NCBI GenBank assembly: GCA_951394045.1
Contig: OX595985.1
Coordinates: 5,270,001-5,334,000, forward strand
DNA: 64,000 bases
Direction: 5' to 3'
Origin: Nitzschia sp. DOCU1
Lineage: Eukaryota; Bacillariophyta; Bacillariophyceae; Bacillariales; Bacillariaceae
In this document: positions 33,501-42,665 of the stretch, piece by piece
Numbering within the stretch: the first letter of the stretch is position 1
How the letters are laid out: every line of letters starts with the position of its first letter
Notes under the pieces: generated by a model
What the model was told of the DNA's origin: nothing
The model's database searches: none
Seen by the model: only the letters and a program-made list of their open reading frames with translations
Position numbers and translations under genes: made by a program

Positions 33501-36378
33501 TGACAGTTGTGTGGACTATGTTCGCTGGTTCAAGAGAAAAGGGGTATGTCCTCTCTTCGATCCAGCGAAAGCATTAGCTTATCTGGGTTCAGTACTTGAT
33601 TTGAGAGAAGACAAAAGTCCTTGGTTGGATGGTTTCAATTATCAAGTCAAATTGCGTTATGCTGCCATACAGCCCTTATACAATTTTGCGAAGGCCCGTA
33701 TGGCAGATACGTCCCACTTTCGGAAACCCACCCAAGCTACTATGCGGTTGCTTGGTAAACTGGCATGGATGTCAGCAGGTTATCCAGCTGATGAAATATA
33801 TGTATACACAAGGAGGACGAAGAAAGAGATGGAATCTCTGTGTACAATGTTTCTTGTTGATCGGACTGTAAAGAAATTACCAGTTGTGTGGTGGACACCG
33901 ATTAACCCCAGACGGAAAACAGCTTTCTTGGTGCATTTGTTGTTGTGTATGGGCCGTTTTACAACGGAATATGAACTCATGCTGCAAGGAAACATGAGAG
34001 CCTCTTTTGTTGAATCTGGTTTGCTTGATCCCAACAATCCTTCCCAATCCTTGGTAAATATCTTGCGCAAATACGTGCTCCATCAACTTCGGGTTCAGCC
34101 AGGAAATGTTTACCAATTTGACCGGAATCTAGCGGAAGCATACGACTTGCTGAAGAATACCTTTCCCCCCAGGGAACGACTACATGAAGGAAATTTTTGT
34201 CTAGGAACACCGCCAGTTCTGTACTCAGCCATTATCAGAGATACCAGCCAAAAGGTGACTACTTACCTTCGAACAAGGAGAGAAGAATTCATCACTGCCA
34301 TCTATGGTGAGCTAAGGAACTGTGGCCTACTACATTTGGTGCCCGAGCGAGAAGCTATTATGAATTCAAGGACAGTTCCAATCCCACAAGAAGAAATAGA
34401 CCAGTTTTTCCCTCCACCATTGAACGAAAATCAATCAGAAGCATCGCATGTCGAACAAACTGCAATTATGGTTGAATTCAAGAAGAGCGTGCAGGCTTAC
34501 AAGTCAGGGTGCCAACCACACAAAAATTTCATTGTCGTTGGTGGACCTGGTGTTGGGAAAACTACAGTGACTACATTTTGTTGCTTGTTTTGTCTGGCGG
34601 TGGGATTGTATGGTATTGCGACTAGTCTGGTTGCTGACAGGTCGAAAGCGTTAGGTGGTGTTCATTTTCATAGACTTATTGGAATGAGAGGACAGTCCGA
34701 ATCGGTTTCGCCAGGAAGGGCCGCTGAATTGGCACTTCAGTACATATTTCGCCATCCTGAAATGTTGGAATTCATACGGCGTCAGGATTTTATGAACTTG
34801 GATGAGTTTGGTCTGTTTCCTGCAGAGTATGTTGCTATCATGGACATTGTGTACCGGTACATTCGAGGATGCTCTTTGTTTATGGGAGGTTTGCTGTTGT
34901 TCGGAACTATGGATCATCTGCAGTTATTGCCCTTTCATGGTACTCCTGTGCTTCTGTCTTTATACATCGTAACCGATTTCACTTTCTTTCGTTTGAAGGA
35001 ATCTGTCCGGGCTTGGAAAGACACGGCGCTACAAGAGATAATAAACCTCACTCGCACCATCCATTGGACAAGGGAGAAAAAGGAACGATTCAAACAGCTG
35101 CTCAGAGACAACGTCAACTTTGTCGACAGTTTTGATCACACGTCAATCCCTTCTGATGCAATATTCATATTTGGACGAAAAGAGCCTTGCCGAGTGGCTG
35201 AGAATATCTTGTTGGAGAAAATGAAAGCAACACATGCTGGTGCGTACACTACTTCCATGTGTCACGACGAAGAATCCACCACAGGCGGGAATTGGCACCT
35301 TGCTAGCGAGGGAACCAGTCGCCATCTGGACAAAAGGTTGAAACAAAGAAGAAGTCTAGTCTTTTACCCGTGTGCCAAATTTGAGTTTACCCAAGTGCTG
35401 AAAGGAAAATTCAACCAAGGACAGTTAGCATTGTTGTTGGAGATTCCATCTTCCGATACTTTGCAACAACAAAATCCTATAACTCTTCTTGCTGCCCCAA
35501 GTGGAATCAAACATTATCCAGACGTCCAAGATTGCAACCGTACCTGGTTGCTTGAGCATGGTTGGTATGATGTGAAAGTTCCTTTCACCACTTCACCCAA
35601 CCAGCAGATCATGAAAGGAGTCCAGGCACGTCGAACTCAATATCCTCTCAAGCCGAGAGTGTCCAGCACGATTCATGCCTGCATGGGATCAACTCTTTCC
35701 GCTATTGTCTCTTCGGTCGTTTCTCTGGCAGGAATGCCATACAACTTTTCCTTATGGGAAGCTGCCCAAGTAGTCGTGTTGCTGAGTCGAACACGCACTG
35801 CAAAAGCTATCTATTTTATTGGAGACAGAGAAAGTACCATTCAACATCTTCTTGATGTTCTTTCTGGCCAGCAGTATCGATATTTGAGATTCATAACGTC
35901 TCTTTTACTGAAACTGTGTTCTGAAGAATCCGAAGGAGTTGCAAATCCAATACACGTCTTGCCCCAACCAACTCAATTCAGGCCCCAAGATGCTGAACTT
36001 CCTCGAGGACCAGCTGTGTACTTAATAGTCAGCACAAAAAATCCTGCTTTCGAATATATTGGAGAAACATCTCATTTGGTGAAACGCCTGGAGGATCACA
36101 ACAGCCTACGTGGACCGCCCACTACTGCTCATGCTGATCTCCTTCCTTACGCGGTTCACGCTTATGTAATTGGATTCGTTGATAAAAGCGAACGTCTTCA
36201 GTTTGAGGCAGAATGGAAGATTCGTAATATGCGCACTCCACAAATTTCTTTGAATAACAATGGCAAGGTCGACATTGCCTTGCAAATGATAGCAACGAGA
36301 AACGCCGACATTCGTCGTGCTGGGATGCCGAACTTACGTGTGGTTTGTTGTGGTTATATAGAGACCGTAACAAGATAA
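30463..36378 (+). CDS. Helitron-type RepHel (HUH nuclease + Pif1-like helicase) with C-terminal GIY-YIG nuclease
   Basis: A 1971-residue uninterrupted frame. A cysteine-rich N-terminal part and an acidic linker (about 260-340) precede the Rep region: FFYTQSCNS (about 563), a K/RxEFQ-type segment followed by the HUH motif SHIHSII (about 655), a C/H cluster (HHCGPRCQV, FICKRPYN) and the tyrosine motif AYLSSYI (about 840). The helicase has Walker A GGPGVGKTT (about 1360), Walker B NLDEFG (about 1446), motif III GTMDHLQLLPF (about 1486), motif V STIHACMGSTL (about 1733) and motif VI SRTRTAKAIYFIG (about 1772). A separate domain at about 1850-1940 has AVYLIVS, FEYIGET, VKRLEDHN (R and H) and FEAEW (E): the GIY-YIG nuclease signature. 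Rep would nick and join single strands and the helicase would unwind; the role of the GIY-YIG domain is unknown. An AATAAA lies at 36406. Confidence 0.85.
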   Translation: MWPIIPGCRNLSYMQNQWNESDVDEGTEYVILTFSDFQSVTYEENPMGFNGLAYEGIARLEISNEVWEPVLIISAQKVPSTCKATVWDASVYSKHGQPIHVGWWMQEHANEGFKKCNVGSSFRTKGNVRLVIYKRRCGTRASQMRDRYLRFLGGQTAVFCARHKHPLTLAYKEERKCCCDGNDIATTGKEWDSIETTTCKKNASYVCPNYDCEVAICGADFSTLCDCIGTNSYLLSENSCRRTCYQQASSVSHMIPEPVEQDDETMIFRHSIDRNDSYQEEENMGNDSVHEEDDDNADEENANDEDSDEELHYGPSSGFESIYDLVDVDAPQEYSSDSDDNADMANVGPLHPMTVAQREENLTFEMDVPTEQNQEILSIPLHVFLNRQGHCLVRRNAKLRPSQRHKAFLQRMVARSKGKCVPLLYGEGSLFPDIFYAASPEGAVLGALPTALWTDHHTMSRHGVASMRSHACVRITDPALLTCTDSRYHFLTMDTLVNLGLRGNDSRLLLHRGFAESQGKNEGIAFRVEDGTEELYDDNVDNHSNVHKLSRLCEEDPGHFFYTQSCNSDTAKALGILRKWITSTRATEKVMKKYNLTKDEAQDILRTSAAPFVQSAWNVFIDIWMNYIIHSPEEPLGRVDWAWIRKEFQDKTGNVSHIHSIIKTCYDASTEEGRNMIQDKIRGCLADLVRQEEIPSMVEKGILPSAEPMECLINILNQAKKFLPHHCGPRCQVVKKDENGHDVFICKRPYNWLLTSNPGVHSMEEVQVSHTSTSLDILRELGFASRQFEGQEISITNPLLQMSRHIPKCSKGDGRFSPTNGQLFAMYPSASNLQYVSGHCLSAYLSSYIAEVDRVAIVHIQPPTSHAPNILRGKYESLNNTKIKGVKRHHETRLIKRRVKVPMGRPVTQMEALTVIKGEPLVRSTRFFIHLPTSPREFRAAADAPYVKTSCRPQDLQAVLAVTGQTSRLRKNFSSSRCFTDHQLMVIRDELRAPLQTDLMTHFSMRPPELIFVDSCVDYVRWFKRKGVCPLFDPAKALAYLGSVLDLREDKSPWLDGFNYQVKLRYAAIQPLYNFAKARMADTSHFRKPTQATMRLLGKLAWMSAGYPADEIYVYTRRTKKEMESLCTMFLVDRTVKKLPVVWWTPINPRRKTAFLVHLLLCMGRFTTEYELMLQGNMRASFVESGLLDPNNPSQSLVNILRKYVLHQLRVQPGNVYQFDRNLAEAYDLLKNTFPPRERLHEGNFCLGTPPVLYSAIIRDTSQKVTTYLRTRREEFITAIYGELRNCGLLHLVPEREAIMNSRTVPIPQEEIDQFFPPPLNENQSEASHVEQTAIMVEFKKSVQAYKSGCQPHKNFIVVGGPGVGKTTVTTFCCLFCLAVGLYGIATSLVADRSKALGGVHFHRLIGMRGQSESVSPGRAAELALQYIFRHPEMLEFIRRQDFMNLDEFGLFPAEYVAIMDIVYRYIRGCSLFMGGLLLFGTMDHLQLLPFHGTPVLLSLYIVTDFTFFRLKESVRAWKDTALQEIINLTRTIHWTREKKERFKQLLRDNVNFVDSFDHTSIPSDAIFIFGRKEPCRVAENILLEKMKATHAGAYTTSMCHDEESTTGGNWHLASEGTSRHLDKRLKQRRSLVFYPCAKFEFTQVLKGKFNQGQLALLLEIPSSDTLQQQNPITLLAAPSGIKHYPDVQDCNRTWLLEHGWYDVKVPFTTSPNQQIMKGVQARRTQYPLKPRVSSTIHACMGSTLSAIVSSVVSLAGMPYNFSLWEAAQVVVLLSRTRTAKAIYFIGDRESTIQHLLDVLSGQQYRYLRFITSLLLKLCSEESEGVANPIHVLPQPTQFRPQDAELPRGPAVYLIVSTKNPAFEYIGETSHLVKRLEDHNSLRGPPTTAHADLLPYAVHAYVIGFVDKSERLQFEAEWKIRNMRTPQISLNNNGKVDIALQMIATRNADIRRAGMPNLRVVCCGYIETVTR

Positions 36379-36405
36379 TCAGTTAGTACGATACAAAAGA
36401 ATTGC

Positions 36406-36411
36406 AATAAA
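36406..36411 (+). promoter_or_regulatory. Poly(A) signal AATAAA
   Basis: AATAAA 28 bases after the RepHel stop codon. Confidence 0.6.
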
Positions 36412-36497
36412 GTTTGAGAGTTGGAGAGTTTAAGAGTCGAACGGTACTAGTAATTTTTGTCCCCCTGCTTGCATCCACTTGTGGTTTTTTTCTTCAG

Positions 36498-36712
36498 CAT
36501 GTTCGTATGTACAGTGCCAACGTTGGTACAATAACAATATCCTTAAGGACTTCACTAGTTCCTGTTTCTTCGTCGGCATGTTCGTATGTACAGTGTCAAT
36601 GTCTGTACAATTACAACATCCTTAAGGACTTTATTAGACCCTATTTCTTTGTCGACACGTTCGTATGTACAATGCCAGCTTTTGTACAATAGCAACGTTC
36701 TTAAGTACTAAG
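36498..36712. repeat. 79-bp tandem repeat, about 2.7 units
   Basis: Units start at 36498, 36577 and 36656 with CATGTTCGTATGTACA or CACGTTCGTATGTACA, each continuing with TGTACAAT or GGTACAAT, ACAA, CTTAAGGAC. The period is exactly 79 bp for the first two steps. It is located just downstream of the RepHel gene, where Helitron 3' ends often carry minisatellites. Confidence 0.88.
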
Positions 36713-36882
36713 TCATTGGTCATTGACGAGTCATAGAATCTTTATCTTCTCGTTTCGAGTCGGTGGGAAATCTGTATTCAACTTTCCACCATGCCACGTT
36801 GGTGCTACGCAGCACTCTTGCTACCGTCCGTTGAAAATATATTTTCAGACCTATCATTACCTTTGGAAATTAACTTGGAAAA

Positions 36883-38010
36883 ATGTTGCCTCCTGACACG
36901 TTCGAATTGATCAAAGAATTCTGTGGTGGAAACATCATTCCTGAAGCGGATCATATTTTACATAACGGACAACTTCAATCGTTGCAAATTGATGTAAACG
37001 AGTGGCGGAGGAAACTTCTCAGATGGTATTTTTTGTTGGACCGTTATCCCGAATACGGATTAGCTGTGGAATGGATCCATTTTTCCAATCATGACGGTGG
37101 ATCTTATGGATATCTGTCACCCCAACTGCATGAATTGATGAGATATTTCCCGAACGTCAGGAATGTTGCGTTTGATAGTGTCTACCTTGTCTGTGAAAAC
37201 TCTTTATCCTGTGGAGATGTCTTGTTCACATTGCAGAGAACTCTTGAAGGCTTGCGGCTCACCGCTCCGCTTACCCCTCCTTGGTCGTCCTACGTCCGAC
37301 CTTTGGATGCATGCAAACGTCTTCTGTATTTCGAGATGAACGGTATGACCTTTGAGAACCAAAGTTCTACATGGCATTTGGATGATGTGTTTTCAAATTT
37401 ACGCAATCTACGAGTATTTATAATGCAGAACTGCAGTATCCGACAATCTTGCGATGAGGGTGTTGGGAACGCCATTTCTCGAGTTGCTAACGGACACACT
37501 CTCAAAGAATTGAATTTTCGAGACAACCTTTTCGAAGGACAACAGACGCTGGCGGGGCTTGCCGATCTTATTGCTTTTCAATCGACAACTTTGACATCTT
37601 TCATTTTGACCGGCGTGCAAACTTTCTCCACTGAAACCCTCAATCATCTTTGGAATTCAATGGGCCAGTGTGGGAGGTTTAGACCCTCCCACGATGATTT
37701 CCAGCAATTGATTTTTTCAAACAACAACTTGCAAGATAGAGATTTGGAATTGATGTACTCGGCCGGATTTGAAGACGAGGAGGACCTTGACCTTTTCTTC
37801 ACTAATCCTTTGTATGTGGTTCATGAACTGGATCTGAGCCGCAATCATTTGACGGCCACCAGTGTGGCGGAACTCCTGCGAACATTGAATCACGATGATT
37901 GCAAGCTGACGAAACTAAATCTGAGCCACCATGCATTCTCTCTCGGCGAAAGGATGCAATTGCAGTCTTTGGCCCAAGAGCAATGTTCTTGGATTCACAT
38001 TTGTTGGTAG
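36883..38010 (+). CDS. Leucine-rich-repeat protein, ribonuclease-inhibitor-like pattern
   Basis: A 375-residue intronless frame. From about residue 160 it has spaced LRR-like segments (NLRNLRVFIMQNCSI, TLKELNFRDNLF, TLTSFILTGVQTF, DFQQLIFSNNNLQD, VVHELDLSRNHLTATS, KLTKLNLSHHAF), with the LxLxxN/CxL pattern of long repeats. No signal peptide or membrane segment is evident, so it is likely intracellular. The N-terminal 150 residues match nothing I know. LRR proteins bind other proteins; the partner is unknown. It lies between two tandem-repeat arrays, and may be a passenger or a host gene. Confidence 0.7.
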   Translation: MLPPDTFELIKEFCGGNIIPEADHILHNGQLQSLQIDVNEWRRKLLRWYFLLDRYPEYGLAVEWIHFSNHDGGSYGYLSPQLHELMRYFPNVRNVAFDSVYLVCENSLSCGDVLFTLQRTLEGLRLTAPLTPPWSSYVRPLDACKRLLYFEMNGMTFENQSSTWHLDDVFSNLRNLRVFIMQNCSIRQSCDEGVGNAISRVANGHTLKELNFRDNLFEGQQTLAGLADLIAFQSTTLTSFILTGVQTFSTETLNHLWNSMGQCGRFRPSHDDFQQLIFSNNNLQDRDLELMYSAGFEDEEDLDLFFTNPLYVVHELDLSRNHLTATSVAELLRTLNHDDCKLTKLNLSHHAFSLGERMQLQSLAQEQCSWIHICW

Positions 38011-38024
38011 AACGAAATATATAT

Positions 38025-38408
38025 AAAATAGTACTAGAACTTCAATTGCTTTATATCGTCAATGCTACACTCTCTCAACCTAAATATAAAGTTATAGTAC
38101 CGTCGCTATCCGACTGTACTGCTCCCCTGTCCGATGCTGTCCGCCAATGTTTCAATACCATGGCCCTTGCCAGAAAGAGGTCTCTTCTTGGACAGTGTCC
38201 GGAGACGTCCATGTCTAAAATAGTACTAGAACTTCAATTGTTTTATATCGTCAATGCTACAGTCTCTCAACCTAAATATAAAGTTATAGTACCGTCGCTA
38301 TCCAACCGTACTGCTCCCCTGTCCGATGCTGTCCGCCAATGTTTCAATACAATGGCCCTTGCCAGGAAAGGTCTCTTCTTGGACAGTGTCCGGAGACGTT
38401 CGTGTCTG
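38025..38408. repeat. 192-bp tandem duplication
   Basis: Two consecutive copies, starting at 38025 and 38217 with AAAATAGTACTAGAACTTC and ending in GGACAGTGTCCGGAGACGT. They differ at a few bases (for example TTGCTT/TTGTTT and CCGACTG/CCAACCG). The unit begins with an A/T-rich TATAAAATA-like element. Confidence 0.9.
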
Positions 38409-38511
38409 ACCTAGCCTGTATGGTTAAATCCAACCCTTTGAGACCAGACGATTAAACAGACCTGAAAAAGATTCAAATGTCGTATTTGACATATTACATG
38501 CTTCTCACAAA

Positions 38512-38519
38512 TATAAAAT
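38512..38519 (+). promoter_or_regulatory. TATA-like element upstream of histone H3-like gene
   Basis: TATAAAAT lies 43 bases before the ATG at 38562 in an A/T-rich stretch. Confidence 0.45.
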
Positions 38520-38561
38520 AGACATCATACAAAAGCTGTGCTCACTTTGTTTTCTTGCATC

Positions 38562-38999
38562 ATGGCTCGTACAAAACAATGTGCTCCTAAACGGTGGCTC
38601 TCGAATTCAAAACCGAACCAAACAAAAGAACAAAGTGTCAAAACACGCCGGGCGACTACTACTACAGAAGATACTCATTCGACGACAGAACCACTGATGA
38701 AACATCGATATCGGCCTGGCACTATAGCTCTTCGGCAAATTCGACAATACCAAAGGCCAACTGAGTGTCTAATTAACCCAAGAGACTTTCAAAATCTAGT
38801 ACGTCAAATAGCCCAGAGATCCTTAGGGCTTACACTACTTTTTCAAGAATCTGCCATCGCGGCCCTTCAACAAGCGTCGGAAGCTCATCTGATCGTAATC
38901 TTTGAGGAGGCAAAGATGTGTGCTATGCATGCTAAGCGAGTAACGATCCAACCAAAAGATATGCAACTAGCAAAGCGTATCCGTGGCAAACGAGAATGA
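38562..38999 (+). CDS. Divergent histone H3-like protein
   Basis: A 145-residue intronless frame starting MARTKQ as in canonical H3; the in-frame TTG-type start upstream is rejected. The tail diverges quickly (lysines at positions 4 and 9 kept, then S/T/K-rich). The histone fold is clear: [17 protein letters not shown] (alpha N), LVRQIAQ, a loop 1 of [10 protein letters not shown] that is about one residue longer than in canonical H3, [21 protein letters not shown] (alpha 2, only part quoted), [21 protein letters not shown] (alpha 3). It would pair with H4 in a nucleosome. The lengthened loop 1 recalls centromeric H3, but other CENP-A hallmarks are not evident. It may be a variant H3 or a captured, fast-evolving copy in a mobile region. 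Confidence 0.88.
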   Translation: MARTKQCAPKRWLSNSKPNQTKEQSVKTRRATTTTEDTHSTTEPLMKHRYRPGTIALRQIRQYQRPTECLINPRDFQNLVRQIAQRSLGLTLLFQESAIAALQQASEAHLIVIFEEAKMCAMHAKRVTIQPKDMQLAKRIRGKRE

Positions 39000-40168
39000 A
39001 TATCACCTGATATAATATACAACTCCTTATTTCCCTGACAAGACCCAGAATGGCAAAGGATGATGCTAGCTGTACATTTTCATTTATGCCGGGGACAGAA
39101 ACGAAAGTGCGCCGGTGTGTTCTTCCCACAGGGAGAACCATCCGGCGCCACCATGATGCGTCTGCGAGTCGTTTCTCATTCCACCTTGATAATCCATGAC
39201 TGGGAAAAACATATTGAATCAAATGGACATTGGACGGTGAACGATTGTACCATAATCAAGTTGAAGAAACCCAAAAGGGAAGACAAGTCCTTAACAAGGT
39301 TTTCTTCTCTTAAACCTCCAAAATGAGACGCCGGGAGCCTATCATTGTATAGCCATACAACGCCTCTATGTTTTTTGTACTACCTACAGTAATGCACAAA
39401 AATTACACTGTGGTTGCTCAAAAGATATGGATTAATCAGCAGCAGCGTCGTGGGTCAATAATGATTCCCAGCGTTTTGGCTATCTTGCTCCACAACTTCC
39501 CCTTGAGGTTGGCGTTCAATCACCATTTCCCGGGTGCAAACCTGTCCCTTGATGACGATCCACCCCAGGAATGCAGCTCCGATGGAAAAAAGTACTTGCA
39601 ACTGTCGTTCAATGCGATACAATAAGCATCAAGCAGCTGCAAGAAGGCAACAACAAAAACTTGTGAAACACAATAAGCATCAGGCACCAGCAGCTGCAAG
39701 ACAACAACACAAAGCTGCTGTGATACTGACAAAAGATGACGACATAAGATATGACACTATCAGTGGATAACATAAGAACCGACAGCCTACGATGGAGATT
39801 ACACCCGAGACAGTATATCAAATGGTGATACACGGTGGGATAATACAAGAAGATGCCTATCTACTAATAACACTGCATGGCACCATACCCTACATAGTAC
39901 TACTACTCGAGTAGTATCCCCATTGTCGGTGCAAACATTACGAAGCAGCAAGGGAGACATTGTGAAAGAAGAGCCAGCAATGAGAATGTACACGCTTCTA
40001 ATTCACAGTTTTGCTGACTTTCAATAGGAAACACTGCTATACAAGAACAAGTCTGCCGCTTTGTTGGCTCTTACACAATTGTTTCTTTAAACTTCTTCAA
40101 CTCACACTTTCTTATACTACATCCACCACTCTTTCTTCCTCAGCCCATCATCTTCTTTTCTTCTCACG
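39000..40168. other. No supported gene; includes a Q/A-coding repeat
   Basis: Frames of 78-88 codons occur on the plus strand (39060-39326, 39368-39625, 39534-39770) without recognisable domains. Two imperfect about 50-bp repeats lie at 39621-39721. The last part (39990-40168) is pyrimidine-rich and is probably the 3' flank of the minus-strand gene ending at 40169. Confidence 0.5.
39621..39721. repeat. Two about 50-bp direct repeats
   Basis: Both units start ACAATAAGCATCA and continue with GCAGCTGCAAGA and CAACAACA. The second contains a 3-6 bp insertion (CACCAG). Confidence 0.7.
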
Positions 40169-41214
40169 CTAACGGCTGGAAGCAGCCCTACCATCCTGGC
40201 CATCACCACCACCACTACCACTACCGGTCCCTCCACCACCATAACCAAACTCTTCCTTCGCAATCTTACAATAAGGGGGCGAATAGTGTGCTTTCACCGT
40301 GTTGCAACCACTTTGAGCAAAGTTTTTGTCAGGGCTTGGAACATATAGCAACCGCATAATTCTTGCTACATCTTCATCCAACAAACGTTCATCCCAACAT
40401 GCCAACCCACCCATCGGGGTTCGATTGAAATCGGCAGGAACTTGAAATACGGCACTGCTATTTCCGTACAATCCCTCTTTGTTCTTGTTATACGCATTCA
40501 GAAACTGACATAAGACATGGGGAGATCATGATGTATTAGATACTCCAACACAATAACCAGCCATAGTAATGTCCTCTTCTCCTACTTCCATTGATCCCTT
40601 CTTACCTCAGCAATATATTCGAGACACTGACGACGATCGTTGTCTCTTGCACTTGCGCTCTTGTTTGAATCAGTCTGTCGAATCAAATAAGTTAACTTAT
40701 ACATCACCCCGTTGTTCCCTTGTTTCATTTGAACCTGATTATCCTTTCGGCTGACTCTACGACCAGCCGCGGCAAATATACCTGTTTTCTTCTTCGCTTC
40801 TTCCATCACCTTTACTGCCTTGGGATCTTTTCGGTCATAGGAGAAGATGGCCTTCATGAAAGGATCGATGAAACCTTCTTTGTTGCCATCGTTGCACCAA
40901 ACGATGTCAATGTCACCCTGTAAATTTTCAACAAACAACTCGGGATGTGCCCCTCTCAAGTTAACAGGAGGGGTTCCATCGGGGAGGATTTCGGCTCGCA
41001 TGGAATAACCACCTCCGACATCGATAGTAGGTATAACTCCTTTGAATCTTTTGAGGTTGTCCTGGGTGTAGGAAGTTTCTGCATCTCCTGCTGCCACATC
41101 CTTACTTACTTGACGAGAATCACGTTTGGTTGCGTGAGAGTCCGGAGAAATAACTCGAATGCTCTGACCATCGCCATTCTTCTCAAGTGCTGTAGTCTTC
41201 CTAGCTGGTGCCAT
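40169..41214 (-). CDS. Two-exon protein of unknown function (about 314 aa)
   Basis: Exon 1 (41214-40606) is 609 bp, exactly 203 codons. The intron (40605-40505, 101 bp) has GTAAGA...CAG, and exon 2 (40504-40169) opens FLNAYNKNKEGLYG and ends after a glycine-rich tail (GGGGTGSGSGGGDG). The protein starts MAPARKTTALEK and has KRFKGVIPTIDVGGGY, GDIDIVWCNDGNKEGF and CLEYIAE; I recognise no family. Compositional features are a basic, Ser/Thr-rich N-terminus and a disordered C-terminus. It is divergent to the gene at 41315, with about 100 bp between starts. Confidence 0.7.
40505..40605 (-). other. Spliceosomal intron, 101 bp
   Basis: Minus strand donor GTAAGAAG after GCTGAG, acceptor TTATGTCAG before TTTCTGAATG. 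Phase 0; reading through it hits TAG within 12 codons. Confidence 0.85.
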
Positions 41215-41314
41215 CTTTCTTCGTTTTTATGGCATCAATGTAAAACTATGAACAGCTGCAGTAAAGATTCTTTATTAAGAACAAATTTTTTTCTTGTACC
41301 CTCTGTTATCTCAA

Positions 41315-42588
41315 ATGGAAAGTCCACTTCTCTCCCAGAAAATTCTCGATGAGATAACTTTCCATTCTTTCAATCTCAATTCGGCTTTTCTGCCCGCACA
41401 AACATTGCAAACTACACTTCTAACTTTTAGATCTGACTCATACTATCTAAACCCTTTGCTTGTTGACACCGTGTTGCATCATGCTTTTCTCGAAGGAACT
41501 GTTCTCCCCAATGGTAGATACTACTATGTACAAAGACCATTGTCGCTTTGTTAACATAGCATATTTGAGAGATCCAAAGAACATGAACAAAAGAGATAAT
41601 ACCATGATTCGGTTCTTTGTTCTAGCTTGCACTATGGGTACCCTTAATAATAACACTGGCAGGGTCATGTCGAATGGCAACTTTGGGCCCAACAAGAGAG
41701 CTAAGACTGCAACGACAACTACCTACAACCGATACTTTCTGGTAGCCGATCTTGAAACCCCCCCCCCATTGTGCCGCCATCCTCCCAAGATCCGCTGAAG
41801 AAGCCTCCCGACTACTACACATGACAAACGGCGGCCCTTTTGTTGGTACTGCCTTTGTTTGCTCTGAACCCTACCCAATCCAGTCTACCCTTGGTGACTA
41901 TTTACCCATTCTTCAATTGACCCGTTCTCCTTTCTTGCCACTGCAATCCATGCAGGAGCATTTACACAGCACGGAAGCCACAATGTCCATGCCCCGTCAT
42001 ATTGGTGAAACCAATTACTTCATTCTCACAAACAAGGAAATAACTCTGCATTGCATCAATGTTTGCCCCGAACAAACCTGCCTTGGAATACAATGCGACC
42101 GCCAAAAGGGTAAAGGTGGTTGTTCTTGTCAACATTCAACCAATCATACTTCTTCAGTGTATGAAATCGACCTGGAATTCCCAGTTCCTGCTAAGATCAA
42201 TCCCAGCGAATATCACAATGTCGATGTCCCTGAGGATGGCCCATACAGAAACAATGTCACAGTGCTCGGATTTCGATCCCTGAGGACTACCAAACTATTC
42301 TTTCGCAACTATGAAAACTATTGCACCCAACACACCACTAATGACCAGGAACGTAATCGACTCTACCTACGTCAAAAAATTGATACGATGGTCCAACACA
42401 TCAATGTCAATGGTGGATGGACAATTGTGGGATGGTTTATGATGGGTTCTGTCATGGATGCTGCTTCCTCTTCATCTAGTGAAAAAATCCAGAACAGGGA
42501 AATCACTATTCATATCTCGTATTTGTACCCGACTGACGCAGACCACATCTTAAACACTGATGCATATTCTGAACGTCTCATCAACTGA
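41315..42588 (+). pseudogene. Protein of unknown function, reading frame broken twice
   Basis: Three overlapping plus frames appear to be one gene of about 420 codons. The first begins MESPLLSQKILDEITF at 41315. It shifts near 41540 to the frame with VNIAYLRDPKNMNKRD and RYFLVADLE, then at a run of ten C (41758-41767) to the frame with PHCAAILPRSAEEASRLL, ending ERLIN at 42588. The C10 run is a typical site for sequencing or assembly indels. The last part holds a cysteine cluster (CPEQTCLGIQCDRQK, CSC). No family is recognised. If the indels are artefacts, the gene is intact. Confidence 0.55.
41758..41767 (+). repeat. C10 homopolymer at a frame break
   Basis: Ten consecutive C bases exactly where the frame changes in the surrounding gene. 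A one-base error would restore continuity. Confidence 0.9.
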
Positions 42589-42665
42589 AACATCTCAATC
42601 TTCTTATCATCTCTATGATTACTTTCATATAACTTAACTTCTTTTTCACGTTTGTTCTGGTCCTC

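Noticed and set aside
36498..36712. CRISPR-like array
   Set aside because: Units are contiguous 79-bp tandem repeats without distinct spacers, in a eukaryotic context.
38538..38561. Upstream TTG start adding 8 residues to the H3-like protein
   Set aside because: The internal ATG gives MARTKQ, the conserved H3 N-terminus.
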